The notes: a model not told the origin generated them from the sequence alone. A stretch of DNA of 64,000 nt from an uncultured Oenococcus sp. (GCA_934229385.1 CAKQDH010000005.1:15549-79548); one strand, 5' to 3'. Shown: positions 18,090-29,000, counted from the first letter of the stretch. Program-made: numbers and translations.

Positions 18090-18366
18090 AGTAGGAAAAG
18101 TAGTTAATATTATATAAAAAGAGAGCCCACATGATGAGAAAGGGTAATATAAATTAATGAATACACGCCTATGAACTGGCTAGTCGAATAAAGTAGATTA
18201 GTCCGCATGTTTAGCGTTATCAGGGTTGCCATAACTGGCACTCTTCAAAGTTTACCAGTTGTTGGCAACGTAAGGCTTGTCATCGTGAGGTGACAGCAAA
18301 TCGAGGTGGTACCGCGATATTTATTCGTCCTCAGAAATTAGTTTATTAGTTTCTGAGGGCTTTTTT
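18090..18366 (+). promoter_or_regulatory. T-box leader, histidine specifier
   Basis: The leader contains the T-box core GAGGTGGTACCGCG (18303-18316) and a Stem III hairpin built on TGTCATC/GGTGACA. The final terminator is CCTCAGAAA (18329-18337)/TTTCTGAGG (18350-18358) plus six T. In Stem I the context GAATACACG gives the specifier CAC (18164-18166), a His codon, in the same relative setting as the Arg specifier at 34845. The leader senses uncharged tRNA-His and antiterminates transcription of hisZ onward. A TTGACA at 18032 may be its -35, but no well-spaced -10 is clear. Confidence 0.9.
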
Positions 18367-18397
18367 ATTTTTTAAATTTTGTAAAAAAGGAGGAAAA

Positions 18398-19549
18398 ATG
18401 AAAAATCGAAATTTGCCTAGTGGTACACGAGATGAATTTGGTGCTTTAGCTTTGATTAAAGAAAATATTGAAAATAAACTCTTTTCGCAGTTTAAGAAAC
18501 ATGGTTTTGTTAAGTTAACTACACCGGTTTTAGAATATGCTGATGTTTTCCGCCCCTTAAAACTAAGTAATTATCGCCCTTATCAGATGCTTGACCAGAA
18601 TGGAAGAAATTTAGTTTTAAGGCCAGATATGACCTTACCAATTGCTAGGGTCTTAAGTACAACCGATATTAGTTTACCTATCAAAGTTTATTATGGTGGC
18701 GATGTTTTTCGGCTAAAAAAACAGCTATCGGGTGGATATAATCAAATAAGCCAAGCAGGGATTGAGATTATTGGCTATAAAGAACTTAAGGCCGAATGGG
18801 AATGTCTTTTAATTGGTATTAATAGTTGCCGAAGGTTAGGGATTAAGAATTTAGAAGTAGAAATAGGATATGCAAGGTTTGTCGATGAAATACTAAAAAT
18901 TTTGCCCCTTCCAAATTCGATAAAAATCTCGTTAAAGGAATCTTTGTTTGCTAAAAATATGGGAAAATATCAACAATTATGTTTACCGTTAAAAAATAGC
19001 CCTTTTAATGCTTTTCTTTCTGAATGGCCCTGGCTTTTTGGAAATTTTACTTCTGTAATTAATACCGTCTATAAATTTCCTAAGCTCGCTCCTTTAAAGC
19101 CCATTATTTCTTCTTTAAAAAAAACATTCAATTTTTTAAAGAGAATCTTTCCTCAACAAAATTTAAATTTAGATTTAAGTTCTCCTTCTACCCAGAGTTA
19201 TTATACTGGGACAACATTTCAAGCTTTTACTAAAGATTCAAATGATTATTTATTTAGTGGAGGACGTTATGATAATTTATTAAAAAATTTTCAAAATTTG
19301 AAAAAGCCTGCAGTAGGTTTAGCTTTTGATATAGATGTTTTAGCTAAGCATCTAAGCCTTCCAAGGGAAAAGAAACATACTTTAATTTATTTTCGTTCTG
19401 ACCAATGGAAAGAAGCTGAAAAAAAAGTACAAGAAATCCCAAATAGCAGCTTATGTCTTTCTAATAGCTTAGTAGAAGCCAAAAGGATTGCTCTTAGTTT
19501 GAATTATAATTTGCTTAATTTAGATCGAAAAACGCAGAGGACAAAATAA
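18398..19549 (+). CDS. hisZ: ATP phosphoribosyltransferase regulatory subunit
   Basis: HisZ resembles histidyl-tRNA synthetase but lacks aminoacylation. It forms a complex with short HisG and confers histidine feedback. The class II core is visible as VLRPDMTLPIAR, YYGGDVFRLKK, QISQAGIEIIG and the motif-3-like SGGRYDNLL with AVGLAFDID. Length 383 is typical. AAAAGGAGG lies just before the ATG. It is the first gene after the T-box, and hisG begins 2 bp after its stop. Confidence 0.93.
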   Translation: MKNRNLPSGTRDEFGALALIKENIENKLFSQFKKHGFVKLTTPVLEYADVFRPLKLSNYRPYQMLDQNGRNLVLRPDMTLPIARVLSTTDISLPIKVYYGGDVFRLKKQLSGGYNQISQAGIEIIGYKELKAEWECLLIGINSCRRLGIKNLEVEIGYARFVDEILKILPLPNSIKISLKESLFAKNMGKYQQLCLPLKNSPFNAFLSEWPWLFGNFTSVINTVYKFPKLAPLKPIISSLKKTFNFLKRIFPQQNLNLDLSSPSTQSYYTGTTFQAFTKDSNDYLFSGGRYDNLLKNFQNLKKPAVGLAFDIDVLAKHLSLPREKKHTLIYFRSDQWKEAEKKVQEIPNSSLCLSNSLVEAKRIALSLNYNLLNLDRKTQRTK

Positions 19550-19551
19550 TT

Positions 19552-20214
19552 ATGATAAAAATCGCTCTCACGAAAGGTCGTATTGAAAAACAAATTCTTC
19601 CATTATTTAAAGCGGCTAGAATTCATTGTAAAGAACTTTCTCAAAAAGAAAGGAAGCTTATTTTTAATGAAGATCCAAGATATGAAATAATTTTGGTTAA
19701 AGCTCAAGATGTTTTAACTTATTTAAACCAAGGATCTGTTCAAATAGGTATTGTTGGTAGTGATACTCTTTCTGAACAAGATAATCGACAGTATGACATG
19801 CTTGATTTAGGTGTAGGTCGTTGTCGGTTTGTCTTAGCTTCAGACTATAATTTTGATCCTCAACAAACTAGAAGAAAAATCATTGCTACTAAATATCCTA
19901 ATATTACTAAAAAATATTTTCAAAGTATTGGTGAAGATGTAGAAATCATAAGAATTGAGGGTTCAGTTGAGTTAGCTCCACTAACTGGTTTATCAGATGC
20001 AATTGTTGATATTGTTCAAACCGGAAGGACTTTAAGAGAAAATCATTTAAAAGTTTATGCTAAACTCCAACCAGTTAGCGCTCAGCTAGCGGTTAACCGT
20101 TTAGCTTTAAAGCAATATAGATCAGAAATTAGAAATTTAATTTCTAATTTAAAAAAAGCCCAAGTTTCTTTGGGAATATCAAAGGAGAATTATAATGCGC
20201 CAAGCTCATATTAA
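19552..20214 (+). CDS. hisG: ATP phosphoribosyltransferase, short form
   Basis: HisG joins ATP and PRPP to form phosphoribosyl-ATP, the committed step of histidine synthesis. [16 protein letters not shown], the GIVGSDTL loop, [27 protein letters not shown] and the PRPP loop are clear. At 220 residues it lacks the C-terminal regulatory domain of long HisG, which explains the adjacent hisZ. Its 3' end overlaps hisB by 20 bp, suggesting coupled translation. Confidence 0.95.
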   Translation: MIKIALTKGRIEKQILPLFKAARIHCKELSQKERKLIFNEDPRYEIILVKAQDVLTYLNQGSVQIGIVGSDTLSEQDNRQYDMLDLGVGRCRFVLASDYNFDPQQTRRKIIATKYPNITKKYFQSIGEDVEIIRIEGSVELAPLTGLSDAIVDIVQTGRTLRENHLKVYAKLQPVSAQLAVNRLALKQYRSEIRNLISNLKKAQVSLGISKENYNAPSSY

Positions 20215-20779
20215 AAGAATAACTAAAGAAACTAAAATCGATCTTAATTTAAATCTTGATAATTATCATACTATCAGTATAGATACAGGTATTGGTTTTT
20301 TTGATCATATGTTGGAAGTTTTTGCTCGGCATGGACGATTTGGCTTAAAAATTAAGGCTGCAGGTGATCTTAAAGTTGATCCGCATCATACGACTGAAGA
20401 TGTAGGTATTGTTTTAGGATTAGCTTTAAAAAAATCATTGGGGAATAAAAATGGTATTGAACGGTTTGGTTCAGCTTTAATTCCTTTAGACGAAACTTTA
20501 AGTCGTGTAGTTATTGATTTATCTGGGCGTTCTTACCTTGTATTTCAAGCTCAATTTTCCAATCCTAAATTAGGTACTTATGATACAGAAGTTACTGAAG
20601 ATTTTTTTCAAGCTGTAGCTTTTAATGCACAAATGAACTTACATGCTTGTGTGCTTTATGGACGTAATACTCATCATAAAATAGAAACTCTATTTAAGGC
20701 TTTTGGGAGAGCGTTGCGTCAAGCTGTTACCCTTAATCCAGAAATTAAGGGCATACCTTCTACTAAGGGAGTTATTTAA
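20195..20779 (+). CDS. hisB: Imidazoleglycerol-phosphate dehydratase
   Basis: This enzyme dehydrates imidazoleglycerol phosphate to imidazole acetol phosphate with two manganese ions. The metal ligands appear in [14 protein letters not shown], the HHTTEDVGI motif, and [28 protein letters not shown] gives the second ligand cluster. The 194-residue length matches monofunctional bacterial HisB with no phosphatase domain, consistent with a separate hisK. AAAGGAGAA precedes the ATG inside the end of hisG. Confidence 0.96.
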   Translation: MRQAHIKRITKETKIDLNLNLDNYHTISIDTGIGFFDHMLEVFARHGRFGLKIKAAGDLKVDPHHTTEDVGIVLGLALKKSLGNKNGIERFGSALIPLDETLSRVVIDLSGRSYLVFQAQFSNPKLGTYDTEVTEDFFQAVAFNAQMNLHACVLYGRNTHHKIETLFKAFGRALRQAVTLNPEIKGIPSTKGVI

Positions 20780-21406
20780 ATGATCGCAATTATTGATTAT
20801 GATGCTGGAAATACAAAGAGTGTTAAAAATGCTTTAGATTATTTAAAAATTAAAAATATTTTATCTAAAGATCCACAGATCCTTTTAAAAGCTGATGGCC
20901 TTATTTTACCTGGTGTAGGTGCTTTTAAAAAAGCAATGGATATTTTATATCAGCGAAATTTAATTTCTGTATTAAAAAGGGCAGCTTATGTGAAAAAACC
21001 AATTTTAGGTATATGTTTAGGTATGCAATTGTTTTTTGAAGAAAGCTTTGAATTTGGAAAAAATAAGGGGTTAGGTTTAATTCCAGGCCGAGTATTAGCT
21101 ATTCCTGAAAAAAGGGGTATAAAAATTCCTCATATGGGTTGGGATTTTAATCATGTTTGTAAGAGGGCTTCTCTTAGCGAAGTTTTTTTAAATCAGGCAA
21201 CTTATTTTGCCCATTCTTATTATGTTCAAACTGTTCCTAATTATATTTTGTCAACTGTGGATTATGGATTAAAAATTCCTAGTATTGTACAAAAAGAAAA
21301 TGTTTTTGGCATGCAATTTCACCCGGAAAAAAGCGGGGAAGTTGGATTAAAAGGGCTTTTAAGATTTAAGGAGGTAGCTAAACATGAAAGTTATACCCGC
21401 AGTTGA
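20780..21406 (+). CDS. hisH: Imidazole glycerol phosphate synthase, glutaminase subunit
   Basis: HisH hydrolyses glutamine and channels ammonia to HisF. The class I amidotransferase triad is visible: Cys in LGICLGMQLFFE, His and Glu in MQFHPEKSG. The oxyanion region LPGVGAF is present. The ATG follows the hisB stop directly, and the 3' end overlaps hisA by 23 bp. Length 208 is normal. Confidence 0.96.
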   Translation: MIAIIDYDAGNTKSVKNALDYLKIKNILSKDPQILLKADGLILPGVGAFKKAMDILYQRNLISVLKRAAYVKKPILGICLGMQLFFEESFEFGKNKGLGLIPGRVLAIPEKRGIKIPHMGWDFNHVCKRASLSEVFLNQATYFAHSYYVQTVPNYILSTVDYGLKIPSIVQKENVFGMQFHPEKSGEVGLKGLLRFKEVAKHESYTRS

Positions 21407-22112
21407 TTTGGAAAACCAAAAAAGTGTTCGTTTATACCAAGGAAACTTTGATCAGGCTACTTTGATTGATGAAAAACCTGTAGAACAAGCACAGAAAATT
21501 GAAAATTCTGGCCTTAACAATTTACATCTAATTGATTTGGATGGAGCAAAGTTTGGTCGCCCTATTAATCGCCAATTAGTTTATAGAATATGTCAACAAA
21601 CTAATTTAAAAGTAGAAGTTGGAGGAGGCATCAGAACTCTAGCCCAGGTAAATGCTTATTTAACTGGCGGGGTAAATCGAGTTATTTTGGGATCGTCAGC
21701 TTTGGATAATCCTCAATTGGTTAAGAGAGCGATTAATTTATTTGGAAGTGATCAAATCGTCATTGCCATCGATGGAAAAGATGGAGAAGTTGCTATTTCC
21801 GGTTGGGTAAAAAAAAGCAATATAAAAATGCAAGATCTTTTATCTAATATGTTAGCTTTTGGTGCAAAACAATTTCTTGTAACGGACATTTCTAAAGATG
21901 GCACCTTAAAGGGCCCTAATATTAAACTCTTATCGAATTTAAGAGTTGCTTTCCCGAAAGTAAATATAATTGCAGCAGGTGGGATTTCTAACTTAAAAGA
22001 TTTAAAGGAACTTAAAAAAGTTGGCATTAATTCAGCTGTTGTGGGGAGAGCCCTTGCTACTGGCGACCTTCCTTTAGCAACTTTAAGGGAGGTAAATAGT
22101 TATGATAACTAA
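21384..22112 (+). CDS. hisA: ProFAR isomerase
   Basis: This (beta/alpha)8-barrel enzyme isomerises ProFAR to PRFAR. The catalytic aspartates lie in IPAVDLENQ (residue 8) and AIDGKDGEVAISGW; the phosphate-binding loops are EVGGGIRT and AAGGISNLKDL. AAGGAGG precedes the ATG within hisH. It overlaps hisF by 11 bp. Length 242 is typical. The middle catalytic loop TDISKDGTLKGPN is intact. Confidence 0.96.
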   Translation: MKVIPAVDLENQKSVRLYQGNFDQATLIDEKPVEQAQKIENSGLNNLHLIDLDGAKFGRPINRQLVYRICQQTNLKVEVGGGIRTLAQVNAYLTGGVNRVILGSSALDNPQLVKRAINLFGSDQIVIAIDGKDGEVAISGWVKKSNIKMQDLLSNMLAFGAKQFLVTDISKDGTLKGPNIKLLSNLRVAFPKVNIIAAGGISNLKDLKELKKVGINSAVVGRALATGDLPLATLREVNSYDN

Positions 22113-22860
22113 AAGGATTATTCCTTGTTTAGATGTTGACCATGGAAATGTTAAAAAGGGAGTTAATTTTATCCATTTGGCTAATGTAGGTGACCCAGTA
22201 GAAATAGCTTCTAATTATGAACACCAAGGTGCTGATGAATTAGTATTTTTAGATATTACGGCTACTAACGAAAAGCGTATGACTCTTCTCCAAACTGTAC
22301 AAAAAGTAGCTAAACAGGTTTTTGTTCCGTTAACCGTTGGCGGTGGTATTAAGTCAATTAAAGATATACAACTTTTGCTTCAATCTGGAGCGGATAAGGT
22401 TGCGATTAATTCTGCTGCTCTTTTTAATCCTGAATTAATTTCTCAAGGTGCTGAAAAATTTGGAAGCCAATGTATTGTTTTATCTATTGATGCTAAATGG
22501 GATCCAGATGAAAAAAAATATTGGGTTTATACCAATGGGGGGAAAAAGGAAACAAAGAAGGATGCTTTAGACTGGGCTAAAGAAGGTGTAAGTAAAGGAG
22601 CTGGAGAATTATTAGTAACTAGTATGGATAAAGATGGAACAAAAAAAGGTTATGATATTAATTTATACCGTGCTTTAAATCAATTGGTTAATGTTCCTAT
22701 TATTGCTTCTGGTGGTTGTGGAAAATTAAAAGACTTTATTAACGTTTTTAAAAAAACAAACGTAGACGGAGCATTAGCAGCATCGGTATTTCATTTTAAA
22801 GAATTAACGATTCCAAAAGTAAAAAATATTTTAAAACGAAAAGGGATTTTAGTTAGATGA
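22102..22860 (+). CDS. hisF: Imidazole glycerol phosphate synthase, cyclase subunit
   Basis: HisF uses ammonia from HisH to make imidazole glycerol phosphate and AICAR. The catalytic aspartates are in IPCLDVDHGNVKKGVNF and LSIDAKWDPDEK; phosphate-binding loops TVGGGIKSI and IASGGCGK are intact. GGGAGG precedes the ATG inside hisA. The stop overlaps the hisI start by 4 bp (ATGA). Length 252 is normal. Confidence 0.96.
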   Translation: MITKRIIPCLDVDHGNVKKGVNFIHLANVGDPVEIASNYEHQGADELVFLDITATNEKRMTLLQTVQKVAKQVFVPLTVGGGIKSIKDIQLLLQSGADKVAINSAALFNPELISQGAEKFGSQCIVLSIDAKWDPDEKKYWVYTNGGKKETKKDALDWAKEGVSKGAGELLVTSMDKDGTKKGYDINLYRALNQLVNVPIIASGGCGKLKDFINVFKKTNVDGALAASVFHFKELTIPKVKNILKRKGILVR

Positions 22861-23180
22861 AGCCAAATTTTTCAAAATATTCTAATAGGTTAGTTCCAAC
22901 CATTATAGAAGATTATCGGACTAAACAAGTATTGATGTTAGCTTATATGAGTGAAGAAAGCTACAAAAGAAGTTTAAAAAGTAATCAAACTTGGTTCTGG
23001 TCTAGGAGCAGACATAAACTGTGGCATAAAGGTGAAAGTAGTGGACACATACAAATTATCAAAGAAATTAAAATTGATTGTGACCAAGATACCCTTTTAG
23101 TTATGGTTACTCCGAAAGGACCAGCTTGTCATACAGGGCATCAAAGTTGTTTTTATCGTGATATATTAGTAAAGAAATAA
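22857..23180 (+). CDS. hisI: Phosphoribosyl-AMP cyclohydrolase
   Basis: This single-domain HisI (107 residues) opens the ring of phosphoribosyl-AMP. It has the metal and zinc sites in KIDCDQDTLLVMV and PKGPACHTGHQSCF, and the WFWSRSRHKLWHKGESSGH core. HisE is a separate gene 38 bp downstream, rather than fused as in many bacteria. Confidence 0.95.
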   Translation: MKPNFSKYSNRLVPTIIEDYRTKQVLMLAYMSEESYKRSLKSNQTWFWSRSRHKLWHKGESSGHIQIIKEIKIDCDQDTLLVMVTPKGPACHTGHQSCFYRDILVKK

Positions 23181-23218
23181 ATTTAAATTTATATAAAAAA
23201 ATTAAAAAAGGAAATTTT

Positions 23219-23539
23219 ATGCAAGATATTGAAGAACTTTATAAAATCATTTTGAAACGCAAAGATAAAAGAAAGAAGGGTTCCTACACTAATTATTTGT
23301 TTGATGAAGGTCTTGATAAGATTTTAAAAAAAGTAGGTGAAGAATCAACAGAAGTGATAGTAGCAGCAAAAAATTCTTCTAAAAAAGATTTTGTTTATGA
23401 AACTGCTGATTTAGTTTACCATTTATTGGTTTTAATGGCTGAAAAAAATGTTAGTGTTGAGCAACTAAAAAAAGAATTAGGTAAAAGAAAAGGTTTGATG
23501 AGCAAATTTAAAGATCGTCGACAGATTACTAACTTATAA
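23219..23539 (+). CDS. hisE: Phosphoribosyl-ATP pyrophosphatase
   Basis: The 106-residue all-alpha NTP-pyrophosphatase converts phosphoribosyl-ATP to phosphoribosyl-AMP. The family core is KKVGEESTEVIVAAKN followed by VYETADLVYHLLVLM, giving the Mg-binding acidic residues. AAAAGGAAA precedes the ATG. The 38-bp gap before it is the widest break between hisZ and hisC. Confidence 0.95.
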   Translation: MQDIEELYKIILKRKDKRKKGSYTNYLFDEGLDKILKKVGEESTEVIVAAKNSSKKDFVYETADLVYHLLVLMAEKNVSVEQLKKELGKRKGLMSKFKDRRQITNL

Positions 23540-23550
23540 AGGAATTAATC

Positions 23551-24636
23551 ATGGTTAAAAAAACGGTTACTTCTTTAAAGGCCTACAAAGCTGAACCGAG
23601 TTTATTAAAACTAAAAAATAATTTAGGTTTAAAAAGTTTAACTCGTTTATCTGCAAACGAGAATGCTTTTGGTACTTCTCCTAAAGTTCCCCAAGCTTTA
23701 ATAAAATGGGGATTTAAAAATGTTAATCGATATCCAGATAGTAATTGCAAAAAGCTACGAAATTTGCTTGCACAAAGTTTGCAAATATCTTCAGATAAAT
23801 TTTTATTTGGTGATGGTTCTGATGAAATTATAGAATTAATTTCTAGAGTAATTTTAGAACCAGGTGACGAAGTTATTTTGCCTCAACTGACTTTTGCTGA
23901 ATATTATTTTCATTCGAGAATAGAAGGGGCTCACATAAAACCTATTAAATTAACTAAAAAGGGATTTGTAGATCTAAATTCATGCTTAAAATCTATTACT
24001 TCTCGGACAAAAATAATTTGGTTATGTAACCCCAATAATCCTACTGGAACTTATATAAATAAAGAACAAATTAAGAGTTTTTTACAAAGGGTTCCTCAAT
24101 GGACAACAGTGGTTATTGATGAAGCTTATATAGATTTTGTTTCCGAAGAAAAAAATCCTTCCTCTATTTCTTTGAGCAAAGAATTTTCTAATCTTATCGT
24201 ATTACGAACTTTTTCTAAAGTTTATGGAATGGCTAATTTTCGTATTGGATTTGCTGTTATTAATCATCCATTAATAGATTATTTACAGACTGTTCGTTTA
24301 CCTTATAATTTAAGTACTTTTGTTGAAATTGCTGCCTTGGCTGCTTTTAAAGATCAAAAATTTGTTAAAAATGTTGTTTCGGCAATTATTTTTGAAAGAA
24401 AAAAATGGGAACAGTTCTTAGTGAGAAAAAAATTAATTTTTTGTCCTTCTCAAGCTAATTTTATTTTTTTTCACATTAAAAACGAAAATCAATTATATTC
24501 TTATCTTCTTCATCATGGTTATTTAGTGAGAAACAATCTTTGTGATAATTGGCTTCGAATAACTATAGGGAAAGAAGCAGATAATAAGAAAGTTCAAACA
24601 TTGATTTCAACTTTCCTTAAGGGAAATAAAACTTAA
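23551..24636 (+). CDS. hisC: Histidinol-phosphate aminotransferase
   Basis: This PLP-dependent class I/II aminotransferase converts imidazole acetol phosphate and glutamate to histidinol phosphate. Visible are RLSANENAFG near the start, FGDGSDEII, CNPNNPTGT, VIDEAYIDF and the PLP lysine in TFSKVYGMANFRIGF. Length 361 fits. AAAGGAATT precedes the ATG, 11 bp after hisE. Confidence 0.95.
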   Translation: MVKKTVTSLKAYKAEPSLLKLKNNLGLKSLTRLSANENAFGTSPKVPQALIKWGFKNVNRYPDSNCKKLRNLLAQSLQISSDKFLFGDGSDEIIELISRVILEPGDEVILPQLTFAEYYFHSRIEGAHIKPIKLTKKGFVDLNSCLKSITSRTKIIWLCNPNNPTGTYINKEQIKSFLQRVPQWTTVVIDEAYIDFVSEEKNPSSISLSKEFSNLIVLRTFSKVYGMANFRIGFAVINHPLIDYLQTVRLPYNLSTFVEIAALAAFKDQKFVKNVVSAIIFERKKWEQFLVRKKLIFCPSQANFIFFHIKNENQLYSYLLHHGYLVRNNLCDNWLRITIGKEADNKKVQTLISTFLKGNKT

Positions 24637-24682
24637 ATTCTATAAATACTATTTTTTAAAAAATGTGAAGTGGAATAATATA

Positions 24683-25966
24683 ATGAAAATTATTGAAAAA
24701 CCTTTAAAACAAGTTTTAAAACAAATTAATAATGATTATAAAGGATCTTTTAATGAGGACCAAAAGGTTGAAGAAAATGTAAAAAAGATCCTTAAAGAAG
24801 TTTCTCAAAAGGGCGATCGAGCAATTAAAATCTATGAAAAAGAATTTGATCAAATAAAATTAGATGATTTTAAAGTTTCGAAAGATGAAATTAACAAAGC
24901 TTATAAAAAAACTTCTTCTCAATTGAAAGAAGCTTTAGAAGCAGCAAAAAAAAATATCACTTCTTTTCATAAATTGGAGTTAGAAAAAAATTTTATTGAT
25001 TCAAAAAAAAAGGGTGTATTCCGAGGAGAAAAAATAACCCCTTTAGCTTCTGTTGGAATATATGTTCCAGGTGGCACAGCTGCATACCCTTCTTCTCTTT
25101 TAATGAATGCTATACCAGCAAAAGTAGCCGGAGTAAAAAAGATTGTTATGGTCACACCTCCTCAAAAAAATGGTCTAAATAAAACTGTTCTTGCTGCTGC
25201 TAAGGTTGTAGGAATAGATCAGATTTATACTGTAGGTGGAGCTCAAGCTATTGGCGCTTTAGCGTATGGGACACAATCGATTCCGAAAGTAGATAAAATA
25301 ACTGGTCCTGGAAATATTTTTGTTGCTAAAGCAAAGAGACAAGTATATGGCCAGGTTGGTATTGATATGATTGCCGGCCCTTCGGAAATATGCATTATTG
25401 CCAATATTCAAAGTGATCCTAAACAGGTAGCTGCTGATCTTCTTTCGCAAGCAGAGCATGATAAACGAGCTAGGCCTATTTTGATAACTGACAGTAAAAA
25501 GTTAGTAAAAAAAGTACAGCTTGAATTAAAGCAACAAGTTAAATTTCTCCCTCGAAGAGAAATTGCTGAAGGTTCCTTAAATAATAAGGGAATGATAATT
25601 AAAGTTGAAAATATTGATCAAGCTTTTATAGTTGCTAATAAAATTGCTCCAGAACATCTAGAGGTCCAACTACCAGAAGCAGCTTCTTATTTAAATCAGA
25701 TAAAAAATGCTGGTTCAGTTTTTTTAGGTTTTTCTGCTTCTGAACCAGTGGGTGATTATTTAGCTGGGCCTAATCATATTTTGCCGACAGGAGGTACAGC
25801 TCTTTTTTCTTCACCTTTAGGTGTCTATGACTTTGTTAAACGAACCCAGTTTATTTCTTATACAAGGAAGGCTTTATCTAAAGAAAAAAATGCTATTACC
25901 CAATTAGCCAGAGCTGAAGGCTTAGAAGCACATGCTAGAGCTATTGAAAGCCGATTTAAAAAATAA
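24683..25966 (+). CDS. hisD: Histidinol dehydrogenase
   Basis: HisD carries out the last two NAD-dependent oxidations, histidinol to histidine. The motifs VGIYVPGGTAAYPSSLLMNA, TVGGAQAIGALAYGT, IDMIAGPSEI, LLSQAEHDKRA, APEHLEVQLP and AGPNHILPTGG cover the substrate and zinc sites. I choose ATG 24683 (427 residues); a GTG at 24665 would add six residues and has no ribosome-binding site. Its place at the end of the operon, after hisC, is unusual, since hisD normally follows hisG. No clear terminator is seen in the 43 bp before carB. Confidence 0.94.
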   Translation: MKIIEKPLKQVLKQINNDYKGSFNEDQKVEENVKKILKEVSQKGDRAIKIYEKEFDQIKLDDFKVSKDEINKAYKKTSSQLKEALEAAKKNITSFHKLELEKNFIDSKKKGVFRGEKITPLASVGIYVPGGTAAYPSSLLMNAIPAKVAGVKKIVMVTPPQKNGLNKTVLAAAKVVGIDQIYTVGGAQAIGALAYGTQSIPKVDKITGPGNIFVAKAKRQVYGQVGIDMIAGPSEICIIANIQSDPKQVAADLLSQAEHDKRARPILITDSKKLVKKVQLELKQQVKFLPRREIAEGSLNNKGMIIKVENIDQAFIVANKIAPEHLEVQLPEAASYLNQIKNAGSVFLGFSASEPVGDYLAGPNHILPTGGTALFSSPLGVYDFVKRTQFISYTRKALSKEKNAITQLARAEGLEAHARAIESRFKK

Positions 25967-26009
25967 TCTTTAAAGTTTATATTATTAATATAAAAAATAT
26001 AGATGATTT

Positions 26010-29000
26010 TTATAGTGCCAACCTTTTTTTATTTTTAGGGGATTGCTGGTATTCTTGAATTGCTTTTGTTGAAAAATCTTTAAAATTATTTTTATTGTTA
26101 AAAATAGCTTTAAGGGTATCTAAACAAGTGTAAGTTGGTATTTGGTAAGTTAAAGCTAGCTGCCTTAATTTATATCCAAAAGTATTTGTGTCTTGCCCTT
26201 GAGTAGGTAAATTTAAACAAGCTAAAATTTCTTTTTTTTCAATTAATTCTTTAATTTTTTTTAAATTTTTTTCAATATTAAAACAATTGATATGGTTATT
26301 TGATAAGAACTTGGCTGTTGTGTTAGTAGCAATTATTTTAAAACCTAAATGGACTATTTTTTTTATAAGAGGTAAAGTTTCTTGTCTTTGAACTCGGCTT
26401 AAAGAACAAATAATCATTTTACGCCCACTTTTTTTAAATAAAAGGTTATTTTTATTTCCTGCGAAAAATGCTTTGAAGAAAGCTTCTGAAAAATTATTAC
26501 TAATTCCTAATCTTTCACCGGTTGATTTCATTTCAGGACTTAGAATCGGGTCTGCTCCCTTTAATTTTTGAAAGGAATATACAGGTGCTTTAATGCCAAA
26601 ATAATTTTGATGCTGATAAAAAGTTCTAGGAAATCCTTGGGAAATTAAATCTTTTCCTAATTGAACATTTACTGCTATTTTCACTAGGTTTAATCCTGAT
26701 AGTTTGCTAGCTATAGGAACAGTTCTAGAAGCCCGAGGATTTACCTCCATAGTAAATACTTGCCCATTTCTAATAATAAATTGAATGTTTAATAAACCCT
26801 TAAGTTTTAAAGCTTGAGATAATCTTTTTGTAATTTTAAGTATTTTTATGACGGTATTTTTGTTTAAATTATAAGAAGGAAAACAAGTAATGCTATCACC
26901 AGAATGGACCCCTGATCTTTCTATATGTTGAAAAATTCCGGGAATTAATACTCGTTTCCCATCACTTACAGCATCTAATTCACATTCGGTACCCTTAATA
27001 TAAGGATCAACTAAGAGAGGAAAAGCGTTTTGTGTTAGATGTTTATTCTTTAGATAATTTTTTAAATCCTGTGAATGATGAAAGATAAACATTGATTTTC
27101 CACCAATAACAAAAGAGGGACGAATTAAAACCGGATAGCCAATTTTTTTGGCTATTTTAGGTAATTCTTTAAACTGATTGACGGTTAAGCCTTTAGGATG
27201 AAGAATTTTTGTTTGTTGGCAAAATTGGTTAAAGATTTCTCGATTTTCTGTTTTATCAATTTGTGAAAAATTCATGCCCAAAATAGAAATACCATGTTCT
27301 TGGAGTTTTTGAGCTGTTTTAATAGCTGTTTGTCCTCCATATTGAATCAAAACTCCTTTGATATGTTCTCTATCTGCCACGTTTATAATATCTTCAATAG
27401 TCAAGGGTTCAAAATAAAGCCTATCAGCCACTGAATAATCAGTACTTACAGTTTCTGGATTATTATTAATAACTATTGCCTTAAAACCTGCTCTTTTAAC
27501 AGCTAAGGTGGCTTTTACAGAACAATAATCAAATTCAATTCCTTGACCGATACGGATAGGGCCAGAACCAATAATTAATATTTTGTTTTGTTTAGAATTT
27601 GAATTTATAATTTCATCTTCACCAAACCAAGAAGAATAATAGTAGGGCGTTTTTGCCTTAAATTCTCCAGCACAAGTATCAACCATATGATAAGAAGGTT
27701 TTATATTAAATTTATCTAATAATTGGTGTATTTTTTTACTAGGAATATTGAGTAGAGTTGCTAAACGATCATTTCCGATATTTAATAGTTTGGCTTTTTT
27801 TAGATCTTCAAAAGTTAAATTCGTTAAAGATTTATTTTGTAAATTTTTTTCAAATTGTATGATATTAAAAATGGAATTTAAAAACCATTTATCTATAAAA
27901 GTAATTTTATGAATTTTACTTACTGAATATCCTCTTCTTATTAATTCACAAATAGCAAAGAGCCGTTGATCAGTAGCATAAACTAAATCTTGAATCAGCT
28001 CCGAGTTTGATTTAGTAGTTAAAACAGGATCTGTAAGGCCATTTAAACCAATTTCTAAAGAACGGACTGCTTTATTCAAAGAACTTTCAAAAGTTCGATC
28101 AATAGCCATCGTTTCCCCTGTTGCTTTCATTTGTGTTCCTAATTTATGGTTAGCTTCTGGAAACTTATCAAAGGGTAAGCGTGGGAGCTTAACGACCACA
28201 TAATCTAGCATTGGTTCAAAAGAAGCGAAGGTGTTTTGAGTAATTGGATTTATAATTTCGTCCAATCGGTAACCGACAGAACATTTGGCGGCTGTTCTGG
28301 CAATAGGATATCCGGTAGCTTTAGAAGCTAAAGCTGAAGAACGGCTAACTCGAGGATTAACTTCGATAATTCGGTAGTTATTAGATTTAGGATCTAAGGC
28401 AAATTGAATATTACATCCACCGATAATTTTTAAAGCTGAAACAATTTTTAATGCAGCATTTCTAAGAATTTGGTATTGGCGATCTGAAAGTGTTTGAGAG
28501 GGCGCTACTACAATTGAGTCACCAGTGTGGATTCCTACAGGATCTACATTTTCCATATTGCATACAATAATACAAGTTCCTTGGTTATCCCGCATTACTT
28601 CATATTCAATTTCTTTCCAGCCCTTAAGGCTTTTTTCAATTAACACTTCATGAATAGGGCTTACTTCAAGTCCTCGTTTTAAGATCAATTTTAAATCTCG
28701 TTTGTTATATATAAAACCTCCTCCGGTACCACCTAAAGTAAAGGCTGGCCTAATAATTGCCGGGTAGCCAATTTTGCTTAAAAATTGTTTCCCTTCTAAA
28801 TAGCTATGTACGGTTTTAGATTGGGCAATAGGCTCTTTTATTTTTTGCATTAATTCCTTAAAAAGTTGTCTATCTTCTCCTTCTTGAATAGATTTGACAG
28901 ATGTTCCCAATAATTTAACTTGGTATTTTTTTAAAATTCCTTTTTTAAAAAGAGAAACAGAAAGATTAAGACCAGCTTGTCCTCCTAACGTACCAATTAA

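Noticed and set aside
18161-18180. Alternative T-box specifiers AAC (Asn) or TGG (Trp) just after the CAC
   Set aside because: They fall in the base-pairing part of lower Stem I; CAC has the same GAA-...-purine context as the Arg specifier in the other leader and agrees with the his genes.
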